Below are positions 28,278 to 38,047 of a stretch of DNA of 64,000 nucleotides, piece after piece; within the stretch, counting starts at the first letter, position 1, and each line of letters starts with the position of its first letter. The notes below the pieces were generated by a model. It had not been told where the DNA came from, ran no database searches, and saw only the letters and a list, made by a program, of their open reading frames with translations. The stretch spans positions 78,186 through 142,185 of the forward strand of contig NZ_RDBL01000002.1 in the NCBI RefSeq assembly GCF_008042035.1, read 5' to 3'. The position numbers and the translations under genes are program-made. Source of the DNA: Streptomyces sp. col6. GTDB lineage: Bacteria > Actinomycetota > Actinomycetes > Streptomycetales > Streptomycetaceae.

Positions 28278-30203
28278 GTGCCGTTGCTGACCCAGATCCA
28301 GGGACCGCGTGACCTTGACCGGCTCACTTCCGAGCAGCTGGTGCAGCTCGCCGAAGAGATCCGGACCTTCCTCGTCGACGCCGTCTCCAAGACCGGCGGC
28401 CACCTCGGACCCAACCTCGGCGTGGTCGAGCTCACCATCGCCCTGCACCGGGTCTTCGACTCGCCGAAGGACAAGGTCCTCTTCGACACCGGCCACCAGA
28501 GCTACGTGCACAAGCTCCTCACCGGCCGCCAGGACTTCAGCAGGCTCAAGAGCAAGGGCGGCCTCTCCGGCTACCCCTCGCGCGCCGAGTCCGACCACGA
28601 CGTCATCGAGAACTCGCACGCCTCCACCGTCCTCGGCTGGGCCGACGGCCTCGCCAAGGCCAACGAGGTCCGCGGCAAGGACGACCACGTCGTCGCGGTC
28701 ATCGGCGACGGCGCCCTCACCGGCGGCATGGCCTGGGAGGCGCTGAACAACATCGCCGCCGCCAAGGACCGCCCCCTGGTCATCGTCGTCAACGACAACG
28801 AGCGCTCCTACGCCCCCACCATCGGCGGCCTCGCCAACCACCTGGCCACCCTGCGCACCACCGACGGCTACGAACGCTTCCTGGCCCGCGGCAAGGACCT
28901 CCTTGAGCGCACCCCCGTCGTCGGCAAGCCGCTGTACGAGACGCTGCACGGCGCCAAGAAGGGCCTGAAGGACTTCATCGCCCCCCAGGGCATGTTCGAG
29001 GACCTCGGCCTGAAGTACGTCGGCCCCATCGACGGCCACGACATCGAGGCCCTGGAATCCGCGCTCCAGCGCGCCAAGCGCTTCGGCGGCCCCGTGATCG
29101 TGCACTGCCTCACCGAGAAGGGCCGCGGCTACACCCCCGCCCTGCTCGACGAGGCCGACCGCTTCCACGCCGTCGGCAAGATCCACCCCGACACGGGCCT
29201 GCCCGTCGCCACCTCCGGCCTCGACTGGACCTCGGTGTTCGGCGAGGAGATGGTCAAGCTCGGCCGCGAGCGCGAGGACATCGTCGCGATCACCGCCGCC
29301 ATGCTCCAGCCGGTCGGCCTGACCCGGTTCGAGACGGAGTTCCCGGACCGGATCTACGACGTCGGCATCGCCGAGCAGCACGGCGCGGTCTCCGCGGCCG
29401 GCCTGGCCACCGGCGGCCTGCACCCCGTCTTCGCGGTCTACGCCACGTTCCTGAACCGGGCCTTCGACCAGGTCCTGATGGACGTCGCCCTGCACAAGTG
29501 CGGGGTCACCTTCGTCCTGGACCGCGCCGGGATCACCGGCACCGACGGCGCCTCGCACAACGGCATGTGGGACATGTCGATCCTCCAGGTCGTACCCGGC
29601 CTGCGGATCGCCGCCCCGCGCGACGCCGACCAGGTCCGCGCCCAGCTGCGCGAGGCCGTCGACGTCGACGACGCCCCCACGGTCGTCCGTTTCTCCAAGG
29701 GCGCGGTCGGCCCCTCGGTCCAGGCCGTCGGCACGGTGGGCGGCATGGACGTGCTGCGCGAGCCCGGCACCGACCGGCCCGACGTCCTGCTCGTCTCCGT
29801 CGGCGCGCTCGCCCCGATGTGCCTGGAGATCGCCGACCTGCTCGACGCCCAGGGCATCTCGACGACCGTCGTCGACCCCCGCTGGGTCAAGCCCGTCGAC
29901 GAGGCCATGGCCCCGCTCGCCGCGCGGCACCGCGTCGTCGTCACCGTCGAGGACAACAGCAGGGCCGGCGGCGTCGGCTCCGCGGTCTCCCAGGCGCTGC
30001 GCGACGCGGACGTCGACGTCCCGCTGCGCGACTTCGGCATCCCGTCGGTCTTCCTCGACCACGCCTCCCGCAAGGAGGTCATGGCCGAGATCGGGCTGAC
30101 CGCCCCGGACATCGCCCGCCAGGTCACCGGCCTGGTCGCCAAGCTCGACGGGCGCTACTCGACGGGCGCGGAGGACCGCGCCGCGGAGCGCGTCCGGGAC
30201 TGA
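28278..30203 (+). CDS. dxs: 1-deoxy-D-xylulose-5-phosphate synthase
   Basis: A 641-residue thiamine-diphosphate enzyme that condenses pyruvate with glyceraldehyde 3-phosphate, the entry step of the MEP isoprenoid pathway. ThDP/Mg binding is seen in [16 protein letters not shown]. The transketolase-like pyrimidine domain carries the catalytic Glu366 in DVGIAEQHG. The C-terminal transketolase domain is complete. GTG 28278 has AAGGAGG just upstream. The gene is monocistronic between two terminators. Streptomyces often have two dxs genes, so this may be one of a pair. Neighbourhood with xylose import may be only positional. Confidence 0.96.
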   Translation: MPLLTQIQGPRDLDRLTSEQLVQLAEEIRTFLVDAVSKTGGHLGPNLGVVELTIALHRVFDSPKDKVLFDTGHQSYVHKLLTGRQDFSRLKSKGGLSGYPSRAESDHDVIENSHASTVLGWADGLAKANEVRGKDDHVVAVIGDGALTGGMAWEALNNIAAAKDRPLVIVVNDNERSYAPTIGGLANHLATLRTTDGYERFLARGKDLLERTPVVGKPLYETLHGAKKGLKDFIAPQGMFEDLGLKYVGPIDGHDIEALESALQRAKRFGGPVIVHCLTEKGRGYTPALLDEADRFHAVGKIHPDTGLPVATSGLDWTSVFGEEMVKLGREREDIVAITAAMLQPVGLTRFETEFPDRIYDVGIAEQHGAVSAAGLATGGLHPVFAVYATFLNRAFDQVLMDVALHKCGVTFVLDRAGITGTDGASHNGMWDMSILQVVPGLRIAAPRDADQVRAQLREAVDVDDAPTVVRFSKGAVGPSVQAVGTVGGMDVLREPGTDRPDVLLVSVGALAPMCLEIADLLDAQGISTTVVDPRWVKPVDEAMAPLAARHRVVVTVEDNSRAGGVGSAVSQALRDADVDVPLRDFGIPSVFLDHASRKEVMAEIGLTAPDIARQVTGLVAKLDGRYSTGAEDRAAERVRD

Positions 30204-30221
30204 CCCGTACCGCACATCGGC

Positions 30222-30272
30222 CGAACGGGCCGGTCGGACCACCCGTAACGAGTGGTCCGACCGGCCCGTTCG
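30222..30272. terminator. Terminator of dxs
   Basis: Exceptionally long perfect 21-bp stem (30222-30242 with 30252-30272) and a 9-nt loop, 18 nt after the dxs stop. Confidence 0.93.
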
Positions 30273-30364
30273 CGTGAAATCCCGCCGAGGCAGGCGTGCC
30301 GCCCACCGGTGGTCGCTCGGGGTCCGAATCATGGCGTGCACGACGAGTGCGTGGAGGTACGCCG

Positions 30365-31870
<1,506 letters not shown>

Positions 31871-31880
31871 CCGCCCCCGT

Positions 31881-32276
31881 TCACGCCCCGGGGCGCACCG
31901 TGCGCGGGCCCGTGCACCGCGCCCCGTGCGCCTCGACCCGGCGCCGCAGCTCCCGGTCCGCGGTGACGACGACACAGGGCCGCGGCGAGGGCTCCGCCGC
32001 CGCGCCCGCCGCCAGCTCCGCGATCAGGTCGTCACCGCTGTCCGGGGCCGCCTCCACGCGCACCCCCGGCACCGGAGCGACGTCCCGGGCCCGCCCCTCG
32101 ACCACCAGGACCAGGTCGACGGGGCCCGGCAGACCGGGCAGGCCGTCAAAGGCGTAGGGCGCCAGTGAGTCCCGCAGCCGTTCGGCGGCGCCCCGCCGGT
32201 CCCGCCACCAGCCGTCCGGGACGGACCCGACGACATTGGCGGCGTCGACGATCACCAGGGGCAGCGGGCTCGGCAT
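31881..32276 (-). CDS. Small NYN/PIN-like domain protein
   Basis: A 131-residue soluble protein. The start VIVDAANVVGS, the middle SGDDLIAEL and VVVTADRELRRRV give the spaced acidic residues (Asp in DAAN, Asp-Asp, Asp in TADRE) of NYN/PIN-type nucleases. It is about the minimum length for one such domain. Close relatives are often labelled NTP pyrophosphohydrolase, for which I see no motif. A ribonuclease function is plausible, not shown. ATG 32276 is directly before the conserved core. It has no operon partner. Confidence 0.7.
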   Translation of the reverse strand: MPSPLPLVIVDAANVVGSVPDGWWRDRRGAAERLRDSLAPYAFDGLPGLPGPVDLVLVVEGRARDVAPVPGVRVEAAPDSGDDLIAELAAGAAAEPSPRPCVVVTADRELRRRVEAHGARCTGPRTVRPGA

Positions 32277-32342
32277 GGGGCCAGGGTGCCACGCCCCGGC
32301 GGCGTACGCGGTTCCCGGACCCCGCGGATGTGGGCCGGACGT

Positions 32343-32375
32343 GGTGATTCCATGGGTTCGAACGGTGATTCTATG
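32343..32375. repeat. Two direct copies of GGTGATTC at two-turn spacing
   Basis: GGTGATTCCATG at 32343 and GGTGATTCTATG at 32364, 21 bp apart, in the region between the NYN gene start and the propeller gene at 32462. Spacing by two helical turns fits a protein binding the same DNA face twice. Confidence 0.4.
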
Positions 32376-32461
32376 ATGGGTGCTCCCCGACTTCCGGGTG
32401 CCGGTGGTGACACAAAGCCGCAGATCGGGAGCGGACCATCACGGAAGGAAGACGCCACGAC

Positions 32462-33592
32462 ATGCGAGTCAGGTCGAGACGTGCCCAGGGGAGCGCCTCG
32501 GGCAAGGGCGACGATGCCCCGCGGGACGCCGTGAGCGCGCCGGGGACCGACGAGACCCCGGTCGACGGACGCTGGCTCGTGCGTGGCAAGGACGGCCGGC
32601 TCACCGCGTACGCCCGCAACGGGGACGGCATCCTGCGCTGGACCGAGGAGTGTCCGGGCGGACCCGGCTGGGAGGGCCCGGAGTTCTTCCCCGCCCCGGA
32701 TCTGAACCACCTCGGCCTCGCCCAGGGCGCGGACGGTTACGTGCACTTCATCGGGCGCCGGACGGTCCGGGGCGACGAGGGCCCGCCGCAGGTCGACCTC
32801 GTGCACGCCATCCAGTACCAGACGGGCCGCCCGGTCACCGCGTGGCGGACCCTGGGCAACCCGTACAAGGACGGGGACGAGAGGGCCGCCCGTATCGGCC
32901 CGCCGGCCGCCGCCGTCGCCCCGTCCGGCACGGTCCACGTCTTCGTCCGCAACGCCAACGGCGGGATGATGCTGCGCCGCGAGGCGAAGAACGGCAAGTG
33001 GGAGGCGTGGAAGGACCTCAGGGGCACCCTGGGCAAGGAGACGATGGCCCTCGCGGTCGCCGAGTCGGGGCGCATCGAGCTCCTGGTCCCCGGCACCAAC
33101 AAGGCCATGCGATGGGCCCAGAGCGAGCCCGGCGGCGCCTTCCAGAAGGGCGACAACCTGAACGTCAAGATCGCCGGTGGCGCCGTCAGCGCCCTGGAGA
33201 CCGCCCCCGACCGCACCACCTACTACTGGACCGACGCCACCGCGGGCACCCTGGTCGCCCACCGCCCGGACACCCCGTCCATCACGATCGGGGACACCCC
33301 GGCCGAGGGCCCGGTGGCCGTGCTCCGTGCCGAACTGGACGACTACGACTGCACCGTGCTCGCCCACCGCGCCCGTGACGGCCGTGTGCTGCTCGCGGCC
33401 TGCGGTACGGAGAACGAGGCCGGCGGCCTGTGGTGGGCGGCGACGGGCGAACGCACCTCGGCGCCCCCGGCACTGGCGCTCGACGGGCAGGGACGCGTGG
33501 TGCTCGCGGTGATCGGCGAGCGCGGCGGGCTCTACGTGGCCCGGCAGAACGACGAACCGGGCCTCGCGCTGGGGCCCGCCCGGCGGGTGTGA
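32462..33592 (+). CDS. Propeller-like conserved hypothetical protein
   Basis: A 376-residue protein I cannot name. After a basic, disordered ~35-residue N-terminus without a signal peptide, it shows repeated blades of the type RWLVRGKDGRLTAY, GYVHFIGRR, GTVHVFVRNANGGMMLRR and GRIELLVPGTNKAMRW, similar to PLL/tectonin-like lectin propellers. It is clearly paralogous to the C-terminal two-thirds of the protein at 35079-36680 (RWLVRG-DGRLSAY, QYQTGRP/QYQSGRP). The two flank an LCP ligase gene, which suggests a link to the cell envelope. ATG 32462 follows GGAAGGAAG. Location and ligand are unknown. Confidence 0.7.
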   Translation: MRVRSRRAQGSASGKGDDAPRDAVSAPGTDETPVDGRWLVRGKDGRLTAYARNGDGILRWTEECPGGPGWEGPEFFPAPDLNHLGLAQGADGYVHFIGRRTVRGDEGPPQVDLVHAIQYQTGRPVTAWRTLGNPYKDGDERAARIGPPAAAVAPSGTVHVFVRNANGGMMLRREAKNGKWEAWKDLRGTLGKETMALAVAESGRIELLVPGTNKAMRWAQSEPGGAFQKGDNLNVKIAGGAVSALETAPDRTTYYWTDATAGTLVAHRPDTPSITIGDTPAEGPVAVLRAELDDYDCTVLAHRARDGRVLLAACGTENEAGGLWWAATGERTSAPPALALDGQGRVVLAVIGERGGLYVARQNDEPGLALGPARRV

Positions 33593-33599
33593 AACCGGT

Positions 33600-33626
33600 A
33601 CGGCCCCGGGGTGTTCCCGGGGCCGT
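33600..33626. terminator. Hairpin between the propeller and LCP genes
   Basis: Perfect 11-bp GC stem (33600-33610 with 33616-33626) and a 5-nt loop in the 49-bp gap between convergent genes. Confidence 0.85.
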
Positions 33627-33641
33627 GCGTGTGACGTTCCG

Positions 33642-34742
33642 TCAGCCCTGGCCGAGGGCCGGGGACTTCCGGGCCGACTCGGGGATGGGCGTGTCCTCGC
33701 GGATCGCCTTCCACAGGGCCTTGGCCCGCGACTCGACGGCGACGACGCGGTTGTGGTCGATCTTGTCGTACTCGACGGGGAGCATGATCGTCTCCATCGA
33801 CTCCGGGTCGACCCCGTTCATCGACCGGCCGAACTTCGCGAGCGAGGTGAGCGAGGCCAGCTCGTCGTCGGTGGTCAGCGCCTCGGTCGCGGAGTTGGCG
33901 ATCTTGTAGGCGCTGGTCGGACTGCCCAGCAGGTCCTGCTTCTTGACCTCGCTGAGCAGGGCGACGAGGAACTGCTGCTGGAGCCCGATGCGGCTCAGGT
34001 CGGTGCCGTCGCTGAGGCTGTAACGGGTACGGACGAACTTCAGGGACTCGGTGCCGTCGAACTTGTGCGGTCCGGCGTCGACGTTCAGCCCGGTCTTCTT
34101 GTCGTGGATGGGCTCCTTGACGTCGATGTTCACCCCGCCGATGGCGTCCACGAGCCCCTTGAACCCGGCGAAGTTGATCTCCAGGTAGTGGTCGATGCGC
34201 ACGCCGGACATCTTCTCGACGGTCTTGACCACACAGGCCGGACCGACCTGGGAGTAGACGGAGTTGAACATCACACGGTCCTTGCCCGCCACCGTCGAAC
34301 CGTCGGCCTTGGAGCACTCGGGCCGGGTCACCAGTGTGTCGCGGGGTATGGACACCGCGACAGCCTTGTCGCGGCCCTCCGGAATGTGCACGACCAGCGC
34401 CGTGTCGGACCGCGCCCCACTGACCCCGGCACCGCCGCCCAGCTTCTTGTTCTCCGAACCGGCCCGCGAGTCCGAGCCGAGGACCAGCAGGTTCTGCCCG
34501 CTGGTGGGGAGCTTCTCGGGCCGGTCGTCGCCGAGCGCCTTGTTGATGTCGACGCCCTTGATGTTGCCGTCGAGGCGGCTCCAGAGCCACCACGCGGTGC
34601 CGCCCGCGGCGACGACGAGCACGAGGGCCGATATCAGGATCACTCGCCGGATGCGCTGGCCCCGCGTCCGAACGCGCTTGCGCCCGCGGCGGGAGGTCTC
34701 CGGGGAGCTCCCCTGGCCGGGGGTGGTGGCGTCTTGGCTCAT
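33642..34742 (-). CDS. LytR-CpsA-Psr (LCP) family protein
   Basis: A 366-residue membrane-anchored enzyme. A basic cytoplasmic N-terminus is followed by one helix (~33-52, VILISALVLVVAAGGTAWWL). The extracellular LCP domain has NLLVLGSDSR, VSIPRDT and the basic/acidic pocket residues in RTRYSLSDGTDLSR. LCP proteins transfer undecaprenyl-phosphate-linked glycopolymers onto peptidoglycan or other acceptors. The surrounding genes for a teichoic-acid-like polymer fit this role. ATG 34742 is followed by a Ser/Thr/Pro-rich tail. It is divergent from the PIG-L-like/propeller gene. Confidence 0.93.
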   Translation of the reverse strand: MSQDATTPGQGSSPETSRRGRKRVRTRGQRIRRVILISALVLVVAAGGTAWWLWSRLDGNIKGVDINKALGDDRPEKLPTSGQNLLVLGSDSRAGSENKKLGGGAGVSGARSDTALVVHIPEGRDKAVAVSIPRDTLVTRPECSKADGSTVAGKDRVMFNSVYSQVGPACVVKTVEKMSGVRIDHYLEINFAGFKGLVDAIGGVNIDVKEPIHDKKTGLNVDAGPHKFDGTESLKFVRTRYSLSDGTDLSRIGLQQQFLVALLSEVKKQDLLGSPTSAYKIANSATEALTTDDELASLTSLAKFGRSMNGVDPESMETIMLPVEYDKIDHNRVVAVESRAKALWKAIREDTPIPESARKSPALGQG

Positions 34743-35078
34743 CCTGAGTGAGTCCTCACAGCTTATGGCCTGGTCAGGGCGCAGGTGATGGGGCTGGGAC
34801 TCGGGTGGGGGGTGGAGCCGGTCCTCGTTTTCCCGGGATGAGCACTATAAACACTCGATCAGGTGTGCGTACGAAGGCTGTGGCGCAACTGTGACAGACC
34901 GGGCAGTCCGGGGCAGGTGTGGCGGTGACCGGTCGAGGGAGAAATTGATCATGTCTGTCCGAACCCACCGGACATCGCCGCGCTATGGGTGGATTTCCTG
35001 ACCGAAGCGAGAGTGCATATCTTCTTCGGAGCCGGGATGTCCACCAACCCGGTTCCACACACGAGGGGGGCGGGGCGC
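34743..35078. other. Divergent promoter region between the LCP and PIG-L-like/propeller genes
   Basis: 336 bp. It contains relatively AT-rich stretches (around 34845 and 34945) where divergent promoters could lie. In-frame upstream extensions of the plus-strand gene to 35037 or 34989 are possible but have no ribosome site. I see no convincing operator or small gene. Confidence 0.5.
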
Positions 35079-36680
35079 ATGGCACGCAGAGGGGAGCGCC
35101 GGTCCGAGCGCGGCAGGCCGGGGCGGGAACGCGTGCGTACGGCGCGGGAGGGCGACGCCGGCGGCGTGGCGATCGTGGTCGCGACGCCGGGGGACGCCCT
35201 GGAACCGCTGGCGTTGCAGGGGAGCGGTCCGTCGGTCGACATCGTCTGCGCCCAGCCCGGTACGCCGGACGAACGGGCCGCGCTCGGGCGTGCCGTGGCC
35301 GACGCGGCGGCCCGAGGCGTCCGGGTGGCGGACGAGCCCTGGGTCATCGACGCCGAGCCGGGGAAGACCACCGCCCGCGTGCTCGACGCCCTGCGCGAGC
35401 TGCGGCCGCTGCTGGTGACCACGCTCGACCCGGACCCCGAGCACACGTCCATCGACCTGGAGGCCAACCGCCCGGTCGTGACCGAGCCGCCGCTGCGCGG
35501 CAGTGTGGCGCGCGCCACGATCGCCGCCGCCCGCACCTATCAGCGGGAGTGCGGATCGCCGGTGTTCGTGCGGTGCCACCGCGCGGGGGCACCGGCGACG
35601 CTGGGCGACCGTGCGTGCGCCCGTCATCCGCTGCCGCTCCGCTGGCTCGTCAGGGGGGTGGACGGGCGGCTCTCCGCCTATCTGCCGTCGGCGGCCGGGG
35701 TGTTGCGCTGGACCGAGCGGCGCGTGGGCGGGGACGAGTGGAGCGGACCGGAGCTCCTCGAAGGGCCGGACCTGCTGCCCGGCCTGGAAGTGGTCCAGGA
35801 CGCCCAGGGCTATGTGCACCTCTTCGGGCTGCGCCGCAGGAAGCGGCCGGACGGCGAGAAGTACGTCGATGTGGTCCACACGACCCAGTACCAGAGCGGG
35901 CGCCCGCCCGGCCCCTGGCACTCGGCGGGCAATCCGCACGGCAACGACCCGGCCAAGAGCCGCGAGGTCGGCTTCCCCGCCGCGGCCTTCGACGCCGGGG
36001 GCGGCCTCCATGTCTTCGCGCGCAACATCGGCCACGGCATCAGTACCCGCCGACAGGGGGCGGACGGACGGTGGAGCGCCTGGCAGCACCTGCGGGGCGT
36101 CATGGTCGCCGACGAGCTGACCGCGCAGTCCGGCGGCTCGGGCGATCCCGAGGTCTGGGCCAGGGCCCGGGACACGGCGGCCGCCATCCGCTGGCACCGG
36201 GGGACGCCGCCGGGCGAGTGGACGCTGGACGCCACCGGCTCGGTCGGCCCCGTCCCCGGCAGCCTGTCGGCGGCTCCCGATGCGGGGTCGGTGCGCTACC
36301 GGTACGCGGGGAGCAACGAGGTCTGTGTGCAGGTGCCCGGGGCCGGAGCGGTGAGCCTGGGAGGCCCGGACGGTACGGGGCCGGTGGCCGCGGTCGCCGG
36401 CGTCGGCATCCAGGGCTGGGGCTGCACGGTGCTGGTGCGGTCGGGGGAGTCCGGCGCGTGCCTCGTGGGCGCGCACGCGGACGGGCGGCCGGAGGGCGGT
36501 GTGTGGTGGTTCGACGCGGGGGAGGCCTCGGTGGTGCCTCCCGCCGTGGCGGTGGACGGCCTGGGCCGGGCGGTCGTGGCGCTGCTGGGCGCCGACGGCC
36601 GGCTGCGGGTCGCACGGCAGGAGCCGGGGGCGAGCGGCCTCGCCTTCGCTTCCTGGACCGTGGTGCGCCCCACGGTCTGA
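35079..36680 (+). CDS. PIG-L-like N-terminal domain fused to a propeller-like domain
   Basis: About 533 residues. Residues ~25-175 (AIVVATPGDALEPL, DPDPEHTSIDLEANRP, VARATIAAARTYQREC) have the layout of the PIG-L/LmbE deacetylase fold, but the usual zinc motif AHPDDxE is replaced by ATPGDALE. It is therefore probably a degenerate or divergent member. Residues ~195-530 are a propeller with the same blades as the protein at 32462-33592. ATG 35079 is chosen for the GAGGGGG site 8-14 nt upstream. There is no signal peptide. PIG-L enzymes deacetylate GlcNAc conjugates, and a wall-glycopolymer neighbourhood follows, so a sugar ligand is likely. The fold assignment of the first domain is tentative. 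Confidence 0.65.
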   Translation: MARRGERRSERGRPGRERVRTAREGDAGGVAIVVATPGDALEPLALQGSGPSVDIVCAQPGTPDERAALGRAVADAAARGVRVADEPWVIDAEPGKTTARVLDALRELRPLLVTTLDPDPEHTSIDLEANRPVVTEPPLRGSVARATIAAARTYQRECGSPVFVRCHRAGAPATLGDRACARHPLPLRWLVRGVDGRLSAYLPSAAGVLRWTERRVGGDEWSGPELLEGPDLLPGLEVVQDAQGYVHLFGLRRRKRPDGEKYVDVVHTTQYQSGRPPGPWHSAGNPHGNDPAKSREVGFPAAAFDAGGGLHVFARNIGHGISTRRQGADGRWSAWQHLRGVMVADELTAQSGGSGDPEVWARARDTAAAIRWHRGTPPGEWTLDATGSVGPVPGSLSAAPDAGSVRYRYAGSNEVCVQVPGAGAVSLGGPDGTGPVAAVAGVGIQGWGCTVLVRSGESGACLVGAHADGRPEGGVWWFDAGEASVVPPAVAVDGLGRAVVALLGADGRLRVARQEPGASGLAFASWTVVRPTV

Positions 36681-36886
36681 CCTGGGGCCCGGCCGTGGTC
36701 GGGCGAGCGCGCGTGACCACCTTTGACAGTTTCGGGTTTGACCTTGGCCTTGATAAGGTTTGATTCTGTCTTTATGTGGATCACAGATGAAGCTCCTGTG
36801 TCCATTGTGTGAACGCCCCTTGATTGCGACTTCTTGCAGGCCGATGGGGCCGCGTTGACCGCGTGAGTCGTGTTGTCTGAGGGGTT
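36681..36886 (+). promoter_or_regulatory. Promoter region of the wall-polymer operon
   Basis: An unusually AT-rich 206-bp gap with repeated TTGA-type hexamers (TTGACA at 36723, TTGACC, TTGATA near 36750). A possible pair is TTGATA with TATGTG 17 bp later. It presumably drives the two coupled genes at 36887-42507. No clear operator. Confidence 0.45.
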
Positions 36887-38047
36887 ATGGGGAAGCTGTC
36901 GCTGCGCGCCGTTCAGAAACTGACATGCAAGAAGCGCGATGCCTGGTGGACCGTGCTGCTGGTCGACCCCGTCGCCACGCGCATGCTCATCGGGATGGCG
37001 AAGTTCAGATTCATCACGCCGAACCGGGTCACCTGGTCCGCGCTCTTCGTCGGCCTCGGCTCCGCGTACTTCTTCCTCAAGGGTGACACCGGCTCCCTCG
37101 TGATCGGGGCCGCGCTCTACCACCTGAGCTTCATCCTCGACTGCATCGACGGCAAACTCGCCCGCCTCAAGGGCAACGGCACCGTCTTCGGCGGCTGGCT
37201 CGACTACGTCTTCGACCGCATCAGGGTCCTCTTCTGCGCGCTCGCCCTCATGGGCGGCCAGTACCTGCGCACCCACAACGAGCTCTACCTCCTCGCCGCC
37301 CTGGCCGTCGTCTTCCTCGACATGCTCCGGTACGTCGACGCCCTGCAGATCTACAAGATGCGCATGTCCATGCGTATGAAGATCGAGAAGGTCACGCTGG
37401 AGCGCAAGGCGCTGGAGGACGAGCAGGCCCGCCACGACGCCACCGACACGGCGGCCGACCAGCCCAAGGTCGTCTTCATCGAGGACCTGCTCCGGGAGAA
37501 CCCCGGCGTCGAGGCCGAGGTGCTCAAGCAGCAGAGCGGCGACGTCGTCGACCTGCACGCCCAGTTCCGCAACCGCTTCCCCTGGTACACGCGCTTCCGC
37601 CAGGCCCTGCTGCGCAGCCGCATCCGGCCGCACCTGATCAGCGGCATCGAGTTCCAGATGTTCATCTTCATCGTGGCCCCGCTGATCGGCCAGATCTTGT
37701 GGACGACCGCGATATCCGCGGCGGCGCTCGGCCTCTTCGAGCTCGTGATCATGTACAAGTTCTGGCTGTCCACCCGTGACTTCACCCGGCTCATGGAGAA
37801 GCTCGCCACCGAGCCCTCGAAGGCCGGCGTGATCGCCGAACACCTCCACCGGGGACGCCACCGCCGCGCCGGTGACGCCGACGACCAGCCGCAGGCCCTG
37901 GCCGAGAAGTTCCCGCTTCCCGAGCAGGACGACGATCTCGGCTTCCAGCCGTACCCCCGGCCCTACACCCCCCACGCGGCCGACATCGAGACGCAGCAGC
38001 TCCGCGCGGTGCCCTACTGGGCCGAGAGCGAAGGGTCCGTACGATGA
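36887..38047 (+). CDS. CDP-alcohol phosphatidyltransferase family membrane protein
   Basis: A 386-residue integral membrane enzyme. The complete CDP-OH-P signature DG-x2-AR-x8-G-x3-D-x3-D is read as DGKLAR...G...D...D within residues ~88-111. Several helices follow. A ~100-residue hydrophilic insertion separates helices and the C-terminal tail is charged. The family joins a CDP-alcohol to a second alcohol, normally for phospholipids. The gene overlaps by 4 bp (ATGA) a glycerophosphotransferase-containing gene, so here the product may be a polymer anchor or a phosphosugar unit rather than a bulk lipid. The acceptor is unknown. Confidence 0.88.
   Translation: MGKLSLRAVQKLTCKKRDAWWTVLLVDPVATRMLIGMAKFRFITPNRVTWSALFVGLGSAYFFLKGDTGSLVIGAALYHLSFILDCIDGKLARLKGNGTVFGGWLDYVFDRIRVLFCALALMGGQYLRTHNELYLLAALAVVFLDMLRYVDALQIYKMRMSMRMKIEKVTLERKALEDEQARHDATDTAADQPKVVFIEDLLRENPGVEAEVLKQQSGDVVDLHAQFRNRFPWYTRFRQALLRSRIRPHLISGIEFQMFIFIVAPLIGQILWTTAISAAALGLFELVIMYKFWLSTRDFTRLMEKLATEPSKAGVIAEHLHRGRHRRAGDADDQPQALAEKFPLPEQDDDLGFQPYPRPYTPHAADIETQQLRAVPYWAESEGSVR

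Noticed and set aside
26265..30341. 1358-codon open frame antisense to xylG, xylH and dxs
   Set aside because: High-GC shadow crossing three well-supported sense genes and their terminator; no domain motifs.
32350..32362. GGGTTCGAAC considered as the T-arm of a tRNA
   Set aside because: No acceptor, D or anticodon stems can be drawn around it; it lies inside a promoter region.
34989..35078. Upstream extension of the PIG-L-like/propeller gene
   Set aside because: In frame but without a ribosome site and compositionally unlike the rest; the start at 35079 after GAGGGGG is better.
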